Source of the DNA: Marinobacter daepoensis DSM 16072
Lineage (GTDB): Bacteria; Pseudomonadota; Gammaproteobacteria; Pseudomonadales; Oleiphilaceae
DNA length: 64,000 nt
Assembly (NCBI RefSeq): GCF_000421165.1
Contig: NZ_ATWI01000008.1
Coordinates: 928,595 to 992,594 of the forward strand
Reading direction: 5' to 3'
The stretch's first letter is position 1. Each line of letters opens with the position of its first letter. The position numbers and the translations under genes are program-made. The notes under the pieces were generated by a model. The model saw only the letters and a list, made by a program, of their open reading frames with translations. It ran no database searches and was not told the origin of the DNA. Shown here piece by piece: positions 51,543-60,439 of the stretch.

Positions 51543-52079
51543 TTATCCGGTTAGCGGGTAGCGTTCCAGAACGGTGTAGACAGAGCCCTGTGGCCCGGGC
51601 CTGCTCTCAAACAACGCAAACTCATGGACGGCAAGGCTGCCAAAGGGCGTGTCTGGGTGCTGGTCCAGCAGGGCAGCAACAGAGCCTGAATTCGCCTGGA
51701 AGCGGCTCAGGGTGATATGAGGTTTGAACGATGGGTTCTTAAGGGCAAAGCGGTGATGGGTCAGCTGGGTGGCGAGGCTTTGCTGTAAATCTCTAAGTTC
51801 GGTTTCCGGGGTAACGCCCGCCCAGAGGATCTTCGGTTTCTCGGGGCGACCAAAACAGCCTAGCCCCTGAACGCGGAGGTCAAATGGTGAATGGCGGACC
51901 TCTCGGGCTAATGACTGTGCGTCCGGAACCCGTGATGCCTCAACCTCACCGAGAAACGCCAGGGTCAGATGAAGCTGGTTTGCCTGTTGCCAGCGCGCGC
52001 CGGACAGGCCGGTTTTCACCCGCAGCAGTTCGGCTTTTGTGGCGCCTGGAATCTCCAGCCCGAAAAACAGCCTCGGCAT
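51543..52079 (-). CDS. thpR: RNA 2',3'-cyclic phosphodiesterase
   Basis: 178-aa 2H-phosphoesterase (LigT). Both HxTx motifs are present, LHLTLAFLGE near residue 37 and PHITLSRFQ near residue 121. Acts on 2',3'-cyclic RNA ends in the family. Confidence 0.92.
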   Translation of the reverse strand: MPRLFFGLEIPGATKAELLRVKTGLSGARWQQANQLHLTLAFLGEVEASRVPDAQSLAREVRHSPFDLRVQGLGCFGRPEKPKILWAGVTPETELRDLQQSLATQLTHHRFALKNPSFKPHITLSRFQANSGSVAALLDQHPDTPFGSLAVHEFALFESRPGPQGSVYTVLERYPLTG

Positions 52080-52147
52080 GGTCTTCTCTCCCGGTTGGAA
52101 CCGGTGGCCTCTGGCATTGAGCGCCGGAAGCCACCGAGGTCTGAGGG

Positions 52148-52906
52148 TCAGCCAGGAATGGCGTCTGGCGATTCTGGCAGTATCTGCCCGCCGTCAACAA
52201 TGATCTGTTGCCCTGTGATGTAACGCGCCTCCTCCGAGGCCAGGAAGCAGGCCGCATGGCCGATGTCTTCCGGGGTTCCCAGAGTATGGGTGGGAATGGC
52301 TGCACGCATCTGGTTGAGGTAGGCCTCGCCCTGGGCTTTCAGGCCTTCTGTCAGCACGTTGCCGGGCATCACGGCGTTTATGGTAATGCCGCTGTTGGCC
52401 AGTTCCAGCGCGGCACTTCGCATGAAGCCTAACTGACCGGCTTTGCTGGCACCGTAATGACTCCAGCCCGGGAAGCCCGTGATGGGGCCGGTGATGGAAG
52501 AGGTCAGAACAATCCGGCCGTAGTTGCGCTTTTTCATGTGGGCCATGGCGGCCTGGACCATGAAAAAGGTGCCTTTGAGGTTCACGTTGTGGACCTTGTC
52601 CCACTGCGCTTCGGTCATGTCGTCCAGATTGGCCTGAGGGAAGATCCCGGCGTTTGAGCATAGAATGTCCAGTTGCCCGAACCGGGTTTCAATGTCTGCA
52701 ATCGCAGCACGACAGTCGCTTTGCCGGGTAACGTCCATTTTTATAAACAAGCCATCCAGTTCGCTGGCCACTTTCTGGCCCGCAACTTCATCAAGGCCAC
52801 CAATCACTACTCGGGCTCCGGCTTTGTGCAGGACACTGGCGATGCCTTTGCCGATGCCGTGCTCCCCACCTGTTACCAATGCCACTCGATTTTTCAGCGT
52901 AAACAT
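52148..52906 (-). CDS. SDR family oxidoreductase
   Basis: 252-aa classical SDR: ALVTGGEHGIGKGIASVL, LCSNAGIFPQ, Ser in LTSSITGPITG, YGASKAGQLG, and ITGQQIIVDGGQILPES at the C-terminus. Similar to SDRs named for glucose or 3-oxoacyl-ACP substrates; specificity unknown. Separate from thpR by 68 bases on the same strand. Confidence 0.9.
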   Translation of the reverse strand: MFTLKNRVALVTGGEHGIGKGIASVLHKAGARVVIGGLDEVAGQKVASELDGLFIKMDVTRQSDCRAAIADIETRFGQLDILCSNAGIFPQANLDDMTEAQWDKVHNVNLKGTFFMVQAAMAHMKKRNYGRIVLTSSITGPITGFPGWSHYGASKAGQLGFMRSAALELANSGITINAVMPGNVLTEGLKAQGEAYLNQMRAAIPTHTLGTPEDIGHAACFLASEEARYITGQQIIVDGGQILPESPDAIPG

Positions 52907-53003
52907 TGCGTCTCCTTGTTTCGCGGCGGATGAATCACTTGATTAGATCACAGCAGCACCAGACTGGAAACACGGGGATCTGCCCGTAGCCCGGGCTGAA
53001 TGA

Positions 53004-53024
53004 TGTTGTTATAGTATAACGTTT
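53004..53024. promoter_or_regulatory. Zur box
   Basis: Perfect 13-base palindrome GTTATAGTATAAC at 53008-53020, inside a TGTTATA-TATAACG context that matches the gammaproteobacterial Zur consensus. It lies 20 bases upstream of the COG0523 GTPase ATG, overlapping where its promoter must be. Confidence 0.75.
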
Positions 53025-53039
53025 TTCGAGGCGCTATTT

Positions 53040-54035
53040 ATGTCTGTCACCTCCCGCCCCATCCCCACCAATCTGATTCTTGGTTTTCTGGGTGTCGGCA
53101 AAACCACGGCTATTCTGGACCTGCTTCGGCAGAAGCCGGAGGGCGAAACCTGGGCTGTTCTGGTGAACGAGTTTGGCGAGGTGGGTATTGATGGCGCCAT
53201 CCTGGAAACCGAAGGAGCGGTAGTGCGTGAAGTCCCCGGTGGTTGCATGTGTTGCGTTGCCGGGCTGCCCATGCAGATCGGACTGAACCAGTTGATTGCC
53301 AGGGCCAGGCCAGACCGCCTGATTATTGAGCCGACCGGGCTTGGCCATCCGTCCCAGATTCTTGAAACCCTGACCGGAGAGCATTATCAGGAGGTGTTGT
53401 CGTTGGGGCCGGTGATCACCCTGGTCGACCCTCGCAAGCTTGAAGACCCAAGGGTTCTTGAGAATGTTCAGTTCTGCGATCAGGTTGAAGCCGCGGATAT
53501 TCTGGTGGCCAACAAAACAGACCTTTGTTCCCACCAGCAGCTCGCTGCGTTTGATGAGTGGGTTGCCCGGTTTCCGGTGTCGAAACGTGGTGTCTTCAAA
53601 ACCAGCCACGGGCACCTGATTCCGGAATGGCTGATGGGGGAGGCCGACGCGCGCGGGGTTTCAACACCGACGGCTCATCAACATCTGGCTCCGGTTGATC
53701 TTCGTCCCCCCGGTCCGACTCTGGAGGAGCAACCGTGGCAGCGTATGAGTAACCAGGGGCAGGGCCATGTCAGCCTTGGATGGCGTGTCCACGCCGATGT
53801 CCGGTTTTCGGAGCCGGAACTTCTGGCTCTGGCGATGGATGAGCGCTTTGTGCGCTTTAAGGCGGTGGTGCATACCCGTGACGGATGGCGTGTGCTTAAT
53901 CAGGTGGAAGGGACGCTGACGATCCGCCCGTGTGAGCCGGCCGGGCAGTCCCGGGTTGAGTTAATCAGTGCCGGTGCTCTGAACGAAAACGAGTTGGATC
54001 AGGCGCTGAAAGAAGCGGCGGGGCTGGCGGAGTGA
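53040..54035 (+). CDS. COG0523 (CobW-type) zinc-homeostasis GTPase
   Basis: 331-aa G3E-family GTPase. Walker A is NLILGFLGVGKTTAILD, the metal-site CxCC is PGGCMCCVAGLPM, Walker B/switch IIEPTGLGHP, and the guanine motif is LVANKTDL. The C-terminal CobW_C domain starts near residue 215. In this family, members under Zur act in zinc starvation by handing metal to target proteins (ZNG1/YeiR/ZigA). The Zur box immediately upstream places this one in that group. His-rich segments are few. Confidence 0.9.
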   Translation: MSVTSRPIPTNLILGFLGVGKTTAILDLLRQKPEGETWAVLVNEFGEVGIDGAILETEGAVVREVPGGCMCCVAGLPMQIGLNQLIARARPDRLIIEPTGLGHPSQILETLTGEHYQEVLSLGPVITLVDPRKLEDPRVLENVQFCDQVEAADILVANKTDLCSHQQLAAFDEWVARFPVSKRGVFKTSHGHLIPEWLMGEADARGVSTPTAHQHLAPVDLRPPGPTLEEQPWQRMSNQGQGHVSLGWRVHADVRFSEPELLALAMDERFVRFKAVVHTRDGWRVLNQVEGTLTIRPCEPAGQSRVELISAGALNENELDQALKEAAGLAE

Positions 54036-54054
54036 GGGCCCTGAAGGGGCCCTC
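54034..54054. terminator. Hairpin between convergent genes
   Basis: Perfect stem GAGGGCCC / GGGCCCTC with a short loop, directly at the COG0523 stop and before the DUF6160 stop. No T-run. Confidence 0.5.
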
Positions 54055-54060
54055 GACGAC

Positions 54061-54885
54061 TTACGGGTGACCGTAGATACGCAAAGAGGTGTTCTGTACT
54101 GAGAGGTTGTCCAGAGTGAAGGAACCGATGGACGTGCCTCCTACCAGGACTTCCCCTATGGTCATGTCGGCATTGAAGGTGTTCAGGTCTACGGCCAGGG
54201 CATCGGTGCCATCGGCTCGCTGGCCGTTGTAGATGTCCATGTTGACCTTCGCCCCCAGGGTCAGGATGCTTGGGTTTTCCAGGTACTGGTCGCCGGTCAG
54301 TTTCAGATCCCGGATGCCGACGGCCAGGAAGGGAATATCAACGTCGAGATCGGAAATACCCACTTCGGTGTCAAGGTTCAGGGTGTCTGTGGCGGTATCT
54401 ACGCGCAGGCGCATTTTGGTGATAGCGCCGACCATGGAGAAGTTGTTGGCCAGCAACGTCGAATCGGTGGTGCCCTGCAGCGACCATTCACCGGTTTTTA
54501 CGCCGAAGTCGATGGGGGCGGCGGTGATGGGCCATACGTTGATGATGGCGTCGCCGTCTGAGGCCACGTCGATCTCGATTTTGATGTTGTCGATCAGATC
54601 GCTGGTGGTGCCAAAGGCGAGGTTACGGATGGCCGGGTCGGTGATTTCTTCGAACAGGTCGGTCCGGTTTGCGCCGCCGATACTGATGTCTTTGATCGAC
54701 AGGGAGCCTTCGTCGGTGTAAACAAATTCTCCGATGTTTACTTTGGTTTCCAGCTCAATGGTGACACCGGCCTGGCCGGTTATGCTGCCCATCCGGGCGT
54801 CGTCGATGGGCTGGAGTTCCGCCTGTGCGGCAAATGGGGTGCCGACAATAGCCAGCGCTAGCAGGTTTCTCTTCAGGCTTTTCAT
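54061..54885 (-). CDS. DUF6160-type secreted protein
   Basis: 274-aa exported protein. Signal peptide MKSLKRNLLALAIVG to PFAAQAE, then LQPIDDARMGSITGQAGVTIELE, the N-terminal hallmark of DUF6160-like outer-surface proteins, followed by beta-rich repeats (ISDLDVDIPFLAVGIRDLKL, VLVGGTSIGSFTLDNL). Second gene of a minus-strand pair with the choice-of-anchor-D protein, 96 bases downstream of it. Homologues are found in Marinobacter and Acinetobacter-like marine or hydrocarbon users; function unknown. Confidence 0.75.
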   Translation of the reverse strand: MKSLKRNLLALAIVGTPFAAQAELQPIDDARMGSITGQAGVTIELETKVNIGEFVYTDEGSLSIKDISIGGANRTDLFEEITDPAIRNLAFGTTSDLIDNIKIEIDVASDGDAIINVWPITAAPIDFGVKTGEWSLQGTTDSTLLANNFSMVGAITKMRLRVDTATDTLNLDTEVGISDLDVDIPFLAVGIRDLKLTGDQYLENPSILTLGAKVNMDIYNGQRADGTDALAVDLNTFNADMTIGEVLVGGTSIGSFTLDNLSVQNTSLRIYGHP

Positions 54886-54981
54886 TTCGTTGTTCCTTTT
54901 TTGGTTTTGTTTTTACTGCATGCGCTGTTCACGACCGGCGAATGCCAGCCGTGAACAGGCTTCCGGCCAGGCCGGAGGTTC

Positions 54982-56799
54982 TTATTGCTCTGGTGTCAGT
55001 TGCAGATCGATGGTGTTACCCGGGCCGGTCATGAACTGGTTCAGCAAGCTGGTGAGCAAGCCGCAGTTCTCTAAAGCAGGGAGTTCGTACACACCGCTGA
55101 CCGCGCCACCGGTTGCCGGGGAGAAGTTCGAACCTTCCACCGAGGTCAGCTGGATATCAACGGGTTGGCCGGTCTGGCATTGTTCGCCACCGCCAATCTT
55201 GACCGGCAGGCCAAACAGTTTGATGGCGACCTTCGGTACCTTGACGTACAGGTGAGAGTTCGCCGTCAGCTTGCCGTTCACCAGCGAGCCCGTTGTGATT
55301 TCAGCCTGTTCGAACTCGACATTGGCCGAAGCGTGAATCTTGCTGAACAGGAGCTTGATGGAGAAGTTACCGGCGGTTGGTTCTACGTCCAGGTCTGCCT
55401 CGAAGGTGCCGGAAGCCAGATCCAGCAAGGTGGCGATGCTGCCGTTGAGCGGCAGGGTGCCGTTGGTGGCTTTGATGAGCGTGGAGCCTTCGAGGCCCAG
55501 CAACAGTTCAAGGGCCGGGTCGGTTTGCGGCTCGTAAGCTTCCGCAGTGACCGGTACCTGGATTTCAGGATTCTCGGAATCACTGGAGCGGATCACCAGA
55601 TTTGCGTTACTGACGCCTACGGAAGCTGCGGTAAAGGCCAGTTGTACGGTACAGCTTTCGCCAGCCGCAACGGTGGTGCAGTTGGTGGTCTGGGTGAAAT
55701 CGGCTGCGTTGGCGCCTTCCAGAACGACGCTGTCGATCTGCAGCGCGGCGTTGCCGCTGTTGGTGACGGTGACGTCGGCATTTGCAGACTCACCGAGCAG
55801 CACGCGGCCCAGGTTAACTGATTCCGGGTTTACGCCGATTTCGGGCACCGGGGCAAGAACTCCCCGGCCAGTCAGAGCGACGTCAACGGACGGCGTTTCA
55901 GCGTCGGTGGACTGAATGGTCAGGGTTGCGTTGCGGTTGCCTTCGGTAGACGGAGCGAAGGTAACATTCACGTCGCAAGAGCCACTCGGAGCGATGGTGT
56001 TGCAGCTGTTGGTCTGTGTGAATACCGTAGAGTCTGCGCCGCTGATGGCGATGCTGTTAATACCCAGGTCAGAGTTGCCTGTGTTGGAGATGGTCACGGT
56101 CTGGGTGGCCGGCAGACCAGCCTGGACGTTACCAAAGGCCAGTTCTTCAACGCCAACGTTGATACGCGGTGTTTCAACGGCGTCGCCTTCCACCATCATG
56201 GTCTGAAGCAGGTTGTTCTGGTCTGGCAACTGAATACAGTCGGTGGTGATTTCGCCGATAGGCGCTGGCGCGATGTCGCCGTTCGCCGTGCGTGCAATCA
56301 GCTCCAGAGACAGGGCGCCCACACGGATGTCCGCCTGGCCGATGTCGTCGTTGGTGAACAACACTTCCGGAGCCATGCCGGAAGCCGGGACGTTAAATTC
56401 GCCACTTTCAGAAGGAATGCTGGTGGGCGGGATGTTGAGCTTAACGATCTGATCAATGTTCCGGTTTACGGTGATGATTTCATTGGTGCTGGTGGCCACA
56501 CCTTCAAGGGTCTCGGAATTCACCAGTTTCAGGCCGGTACGAGCATCGTCGTTAACGATGGTGATGGCATCCACCTGAAACTGTGGCATCGGCTGGCCTA
56601 CGGTCGCCACTGGCGGGATATCCGCGCTGATCTGCGCCCGGATGGGCTGGGTGCCAATCAGTGGAAACGGGCACTCGAAGGCCAGTTCCAGAGAAACCTG
56701 TTCGGCAGCCGCATTGCTGGCGCCACCCGCCATCAATGCCGCCGCTGCCACCGCGGGGCCGAGCTTGCGAACACTCGTATTGAGGTTCCTGAGTTTCAT
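54982..56799 (-). CDS. Choice-of-anchor D / DUF6801-type exported protein
   Basis: 605-aa secreted protein. N-terminal signal (LGPAVAAAALMAGGASNAAA), a first domain beginning VSLELAFECPFPLIGTQP (DUF6801-type, about 30-200), then two ASH-like Ig domains: residues about 212-310 (INVGVEELAFGNVQAG, NTIAPSGSCDVNVTFAPS) and 314-408 (GVNPESVNLGRVLLGES, TTVAAGESCTVQLAF), each with a Cys pair, and a beta-rich C-terminus (about 420-605). Likely periplasmic or surface-attached. An AraC regulator gene is upstream and may control it. Confidence 0.78.
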   Translation of the reverse strand: MKLRNLNTSVRKLGPAVAAAALMAGGASNAAAEQVSLELAFECPFPLIGTQPIRAQISADIPPVATVGQPMPQFQVDAITIVNDDARTGLKLVNSETLEGVATSTNEIITVNRNIDQIVKLNIPPTSIPSESGEFNVPASGMAPEVLFTNDDIGQADIRVGALSLELIARTANGDIAPAPIGEITTDCIQLPDQNNLLQTMMVEGDAVETPRINVGVEELAFGNVQAGLPATQTVTISNTGNSDLGINSIAISGADSTVFTQTNSCNTIAPSGSCDVNVTFAPSTEGNRNATLTIQSTDAETPSVDVALTGRGVLAPVPEIGVNPESVNLGRVLLGESANADVTVTNSGNAALQIDSVVLEGANAADFTQTTNCTTVAAGESCTVQLAFTAASVGVSNANLVIRSSDSENPEIQVPVTAEAYEPQTDPALELLLGLEGSTLIKATNGTLPLNGSIATLLDLASGTFEADLDVEPTAGNFSIKLLFSKIHASANVEFEQAEITTGSLVNGKLTANSHLYVKVPKVAIKLFGLPVKIGGGEQCQTGQPVDIQLTSVEGSNFSPATGGAVSGVYELPALENCGLLTSLLNQFMTGPGNTIDLQLTPEQ

Positions 56800-57042
56800 G
56801 AGTTCGTCCTCTGTACGTCATTCTTTGTTGTAGTGGGTTGCAGACAACACCGATAAGGACTGCTCAATCGGACTTGCAAAGCTCCCTTTGCCATACGTCT
56901 TTGCGTATGAATGCAGCGTTATTTAACGGGGAGAGGGTGCCGTAGGTCATTGCTTGTCGCGGCACCATTTTTGTTTAAAACGGAGAGAAACGGGGGAATT
57001 GTCTAAATCGTGAACGGCGTCAAAATGAAAATAGTTGTGTGT
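56800..57042. other. Gap upstream of the choice-of-anchor-D gene
   Basis: 243 bases between the AraC regulator stop and the anchor-D start, mostly leader and promoter for the latter. AAAGAATGACGTACAGAGGA before the ATG on the minus strand provides an AGAGGA site. A T/A-rich tract at about 56890-56930 could hold the promoter. No ORF. Confidence 0.4.
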
Positions 57043-58065
57043 TCACTTTTTTGACCGGGCCTGGCGGCGAACGTCTCCCGGAGTCTGGCCTGTCCAGGAC
57101 CGGTAAGCTTTGGTAAAGCCGGCCTGATCGCTGAACCCGAGTTTCTCGGAAATGGATTCCAGTGGGACGTTGGTATCCTTCAGATAAAGGGTGGCAAAAC
57201 TTTCCCGAATGTCGTTGCGCAGTTCCCGAAAGGAGGTGCCCGCTCCGGACAGGTGCTGGCGCAGGGTTCGGGGGCTGATCTCCAGTCTTCTGGCAATGTT
57301 TTCGGTGGTGCAGGGGCGCCCGGGCTGGCTTATGATCAGGTCGCGCACCTGCATGACGGTCTCGTCGGCCACCAGGCGTTTCTGCCGGCGGCTGTGCTGG
57401 GTTCTGGCCACCAGAAACTCCAGGTTTGCGTCGCTTTTGGGAATGGGCAAGCCGTTCAGCGGCATGGTGACCTGGGCAACCTCGGTGCCAAACTCGAATT
57501 CGCAGCCCGGCGCCAGCCGTTGCCAGTGTTCGATCGGGATGGAGGAGGGGAAATCAAAATGGAAACTTAAGTGGCTGCAGACCTGGCTGGATATCCGATA
57601 GATGCTGCCCATGTAGATTTTGGTCAGGCAGGGGCGGAGGTCATCCACGCCCCAGTTGTCCACTACCCGGATGCGGAAGGTGGACCCGGTTGATTCCAGC
57701 TCCATGTCCATCAGCGGCAGGCCAACCCGCAGATATTGAACGATCATGCTGATGAGTCGCTTTGGGTTTTCCAGGCCCAGCACCGCGAACCCGAGCAAGC
57801 CGTGGCTGGGCAGGTCCAGTTGCTGGCCGAACTCGAAGGCGGCCCGCTCATCGGTCATCAGCCAGTCGGCCTGGCGCAGGAGATTCACCACCTGATGCAT
57901 CGACAAGCTGGCATCCGGGTTGTCGAGCATCTCATCGGTCACGCCCGTATTGGCAAGGATGGTGTGGCGTTTCACGCCCCGGCTTTCCATGAACCGGACA
58001 AACCGGCGGGCGTAACGGGCCGAGACAATCGGCACTTCCAGTGCAAGTTCGGATGACGTTTCCAT
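57043..58065 (-). CDS. AraC-family regulator with arabinose-binding-like domain
   Basis: 340-aa regulator. An N-terminal ligand domain (about 20-215, ANTGVTDEMLDNPDASLSMHQV, of the Arabinose_bd/OruR type) and a C-terminal AraC double helix-turn-helix (about 240-338: TTENIARRLEISPRTLRQHL and ISEKLGFSDQAGFTKAYRSW). ATG 58065 (METSSEL) follows AGGAAC; earlier in-frame ATGs at 58089 and 58128 are possible. Placed just upstream of the anchor-D/DUF6160 pair on the same strand. Confidence 0.88.
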   Translation of the reverse strand: METSSELALEVPIVSARYARRFVRFMESRGVKRHTILANTGVTDEMLDNPDASLSMHQVVNLLRQADWLMTDERAAFEFGQQLDLPSHGLLGFAVLGLENPKRLISMIVQYLRVGLPLMDMELESTGSTFRIRVVDNWGVDDLRPCLTKIYMGSIYRISSQVCSHLSFHFDFPSSIPIEHWQRLAPGCEFEFGTEVAQVTMPLNGLPIPKSDANLEFLVARTQHSRRQKRLVADETVMQVRDLIISQPGRPCTTENIARRLEISPRTLRQHLSGAGTSFRELRNDIRESFATLYLKDTNVPLESISEKLGFSDQAGFTKAYRSWTGQTPGDVRRQARSKK

Positions 58066-58265
58066 GTTCCTGTCTCTGAGCCGGGGCATGCCCTGGCGCT
58101 TAGTCTTGAATTGTTCTGTTGTTATCATTCAAGAGGTACAAGCCGGCTCCTCTCCGATTATCGCGCCAGTATAGGCAGCGTGTTGGGGGCGCTTTTACGT
58201 ATCCGGTCACAAACTCGCCGCATGGCCGGATATGACAATGAAACTTTTTTCAGGTTGATAAGATT

Positions 58266-58937
58266 ATGAGTGAAAAGCCGGGGTTGTCTGGAGCCGGAGG
58301 AGAATCCTGCCCGGTGTGCGAAACGGGTATGTTGGGCCCATTCCGGCAGGTGGGGCCACAGCGCTACCTTCGCTGCGGACTTTGCCAGGCTACGGTTCTG
58401 GCAGCCGGGTGCAGGCTCACAGAGCCGCAGGAGCGGGCCGTTTATGAGTTGCATGACAATCAGGCGGAAGATCCGGGCTACCGGCGGTTCCTGTCCAAAC
58501 TTGCAGAGCCGCTGATTGCCCGCGTACCGGTTGGTGCTGAAGGTCTGGACTTTGGTTGTGGTCCCGGGCCGGCGCTGGCGCGGATGCTGGAAGAAGCCGG
58601 GCTGAGCGTGAGTCTGTACGATCCGTTTTTTTACCCGAATAGCGGGGTGCTGGATGCGCAATACGACTTCGTGACCTGCACGGAAGTGGTGGAGCACCTG
58701 TTCCGGCCTGCTGAGGTATTCCGGCAATTGGACGCGCTGCTTCGCCCTGGGGGCTGGCTGGCCGTTATGACCTGTTTCCAGACCGACGATGCCCGTTTTG
58801 ACAACTGGCACTACCGGAGAGACCCAACGCATGTGGTGTTCTATCGGGAGCAGACGTTTCGTTGGCTGGCGGCGGAACACGGATGGCAGTTGGAGATTCC
58901 GGCAAAAGACGTGGTGTTGGCACGAAAACCAGCCTGA
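58266..58937 (+). CDS. SAM methyltransferase with N-terminal zinc-finger-like motif
   Basis: 223-aa protein. The first 45 residues have CPVCETGMLG and RCGLCQATVL, two CxxC pairs likely to bind zinc. Then a methyltransferase domain with GLDFGCGPGPALARML near residue 97 and DFVTCTEVVEHLFRPAEV near 137. Similar to class I methyltransferases that act on proteins or quinone-like substrates. Start has no strong Shine-Dalgarno. Confidence 0.85.
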   Translation: MSEKPGLSGAGGESCPVCETGMLGPFRQVGPQRYLRCGLCQATVLAAGCRLTEPQERAVYELHDNQAEDPGYRRFLSKLAEPLIARVPVGAEGLDFGCGPGPALARMLEEAGLSVSLYDPFFYPNSGVLDAQYDFVTCTEVVEHLFRPAEVFRQLDALLRPGGWLAVMTCFQTDDARFDNWHYRRDPTHVVFYREQTFRWLAAEHGWQLEIPAKDVVLARKPA

Positions 58938-58945
58938 CCCGGGGT

Positions 58946-59953
58946 TTAATCCTTTATGAGTGGGCAGGCCGGCAGGGCGGGGCAGGTTCGTTCTGAAGAT
59001 GCGTTTTTATCGATCTCACCCTCCGGTTGTGGGAATCGTTCCGGGGCGAGCTGGCTGGCGCACTGCGAGGCGCGGGCGGCCTGGGAGTCGCAGCCAGCCT
59101 CCTTCAGGGTGATCGCCAGGTTGTTCCAGCCTTCCGGAAACTCCGGAAACTGCTGGACGACCTCAAGAAAGCCGTTTTTGGCGGCACTCAGGTTACCCAG
59201 GCTGTAGTCCAGATTGGCTTCGGCCATCACCGGTGCAGCCTGGTCGGGCCAGCGGGTGGCCGCGGACTGATAGGCTTGCCTGGCCGTGTGGGTGTGCCCT
59301 GTGGTTTCCAGATCGTGGGCCGAGCGCAGATAGGGCAGTAGTTGTGCCGTTGCAGGTAGCTGATCCGGGGGCAGGACTACAACCGCCCATTGTCCGGCAC
59401 GTGCCCAGGTATTGTGAAACACCTCGTAAGCCATTTCATAACGCTGGCGGGTATCGGTGTTCAGGATAAAGACTCGCTTTTCCTGATCGTAGCCAACGAC
59501 GACGGCGAAATGCCACTTTGGCCACCAGTTCAGCCGAAGGTTCTGCATCACCAGCACTGGGTGGCCCGCATCGATTTCTTCCAGAATGGCGCCGGGATCG
59601 TCGGGCAACCGGTAGACGACCATGTCATGCGCCCGTGCGCCAGCCACCATTTCAACCTGCAGGGAACCGTCTCTACCGGGCAGATACACCAGGTCTTTCA
59701 GAACCTCCGGGTGAGTGCTCAGCCCCTGGGCGTTGAGCATCATGGCCAAGGAGGCGGGACCACACTGGTATTGTTCCTGAGGGTAAAACGGGGTTTCTTC
59801 CAGAAGTTGCCGTGGTGGGGTGCTAGTGCTCAGTTGGTTTACGGGCCAGTCCGGCCTTGAGGCACAGCCGGACATCAGAATGGCGACCGCCAGAGCGACC
59901 GCCATTCTGATGTGCTTCCTGATCGAAGCGGGGGTAAGGGTTAGCGAATGCAC
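58946..59953 (-). CDS. PA2778-type C39-like lipoprotein peptidase
   Basis: 335-aa lipoprotein: basic n-region SIRKHIRMAVALAVA and lipobox LMSGC. A C39-like papain-fold domain follows, with the catalytic Cys in YQCGPASLAMML near residue 62 and the His in WHFAVVVGYD near 145. Then a TPR-like region (LPYLRSAHDLETTGHTHTARQ, GWNNLAITLKEAG). Overlaps the upstream PA2779-type gene by 13 bases. The pair is conserved in Pseudomonas; function unknown. Confidence 0.86.
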   Translation of the reverse strand: MHSLTLTPASIRKHIRMAVALAVAILMSGCASRPDWPVNQLSTSTPPRQLLEETPFYPQEQYQCGPASLAMMLNAQGLSTHPEVLKDLVYLPGRDGSLQVEMVAGARAHDMVVYRLPDDPGAILEEIDAGHPVLVMQNLRLNWWPKWHFAVVVGYDQEKRVFILNTDTRQRYEMAYEVFHNTWARAGQWAVVVLPPDQLPATAQLLPYLRSAHDLETTGHTHTARQAYQSAATRWPDQAAPVMAEANLDYSLGNLSAAKNGFLEVVQQFPEFPEGWNNLAITLKEAGCDSQAARASQCASQLAPERFPQPEGEIDKNASSERTCPALPACPLIKD

Positions 59954-60342
59954 TTGACGAAGGAGAACAGGTCCGTGGCACAGAGCATGTCTGTGATGAT
60001 GAAAACCAGAAGGAACAGGACAATAACGCCGACAACGCCCTCGCCTGCGGGTGCTTCCGCGAGCTGTTGTTCAAACTCAGCGAGCTCCGTGGGGGTCAGG
60101 TTGTGTATGCGTTCGGTGACCTGAGCCTCACTGACTCCGAGTTCCTGCAGTTTCTTTTTAACGCCCTGATTCTCCAGCATGTCCAGAAGCTGTTGGCGGT
60201 CCAGCTCCACCTGTTGTTGCTGGATCAGTTCACCAGTGCTGACCATGCCGGCGTTGGCAGAGACGGAAAACGTGGTTGTGAACGCAAGCAGGAGCGCCAT
60301 GGCCAGAGAAAACGTCTTGAGGTGGCATCTGATCGCGTGCAT
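59941..60342 (-). CDS. PA2779-type protein
   Basis: 133-aa exported small protein: signal peptide MHAIRCHLKTFSLAMALLLA to SVSANAG, a helical Q/L-rich region (ELIQQQQVELDRQQLLDML, LGVSEAQVTERIHNLTP) and a C-terminal membrane segment (GVVGVIVLFLLVFIITDML) ending in KCIR. Partner of the PA2778-type peptidase, to which it is translationally coupled. An inverted repeat lies just upstream of the start. Confidence 0.86.
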   Translation of the reverse strand: MHAIRCHLKTFSLAMALLLAFTTTFSVSANAGMVSTGELIQQQQVELDRQQLLDMLENQGVKKKLQELGVSEAQVTERIHNLTPTELAEFEQQLAEAPAGEGVVGVIVLFLLVFIITDMLCATDLFSFVKCIR

Positions 60343-60370
60343 GCAAGGCTCCTTTGTTCAGTTGTAATTG

Positions 60371-60397
60371 CAGTACAGTAATTAGCGATCTGTACTG
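60371..60397. promoter_or_regulatory. Inverted repeat upstream of the PA2779/PA2778 pair
   Basis: Perfect arms CAGTACAG (60371-60378) and CTGTACTG (60390-60397), 11 bases apart, 29-55 bases upstream of the PA2779-type ATG on the minus strand. Centre spacing of about 1.8 turns suits a dimeric repressor or activator. Regulator unknown. Confidence 0.5.
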
Positions 60398-60439
60398 ATT
60401 CAACATACAAAACGTTCACACAGCGCGTCGGGTTCCGGT

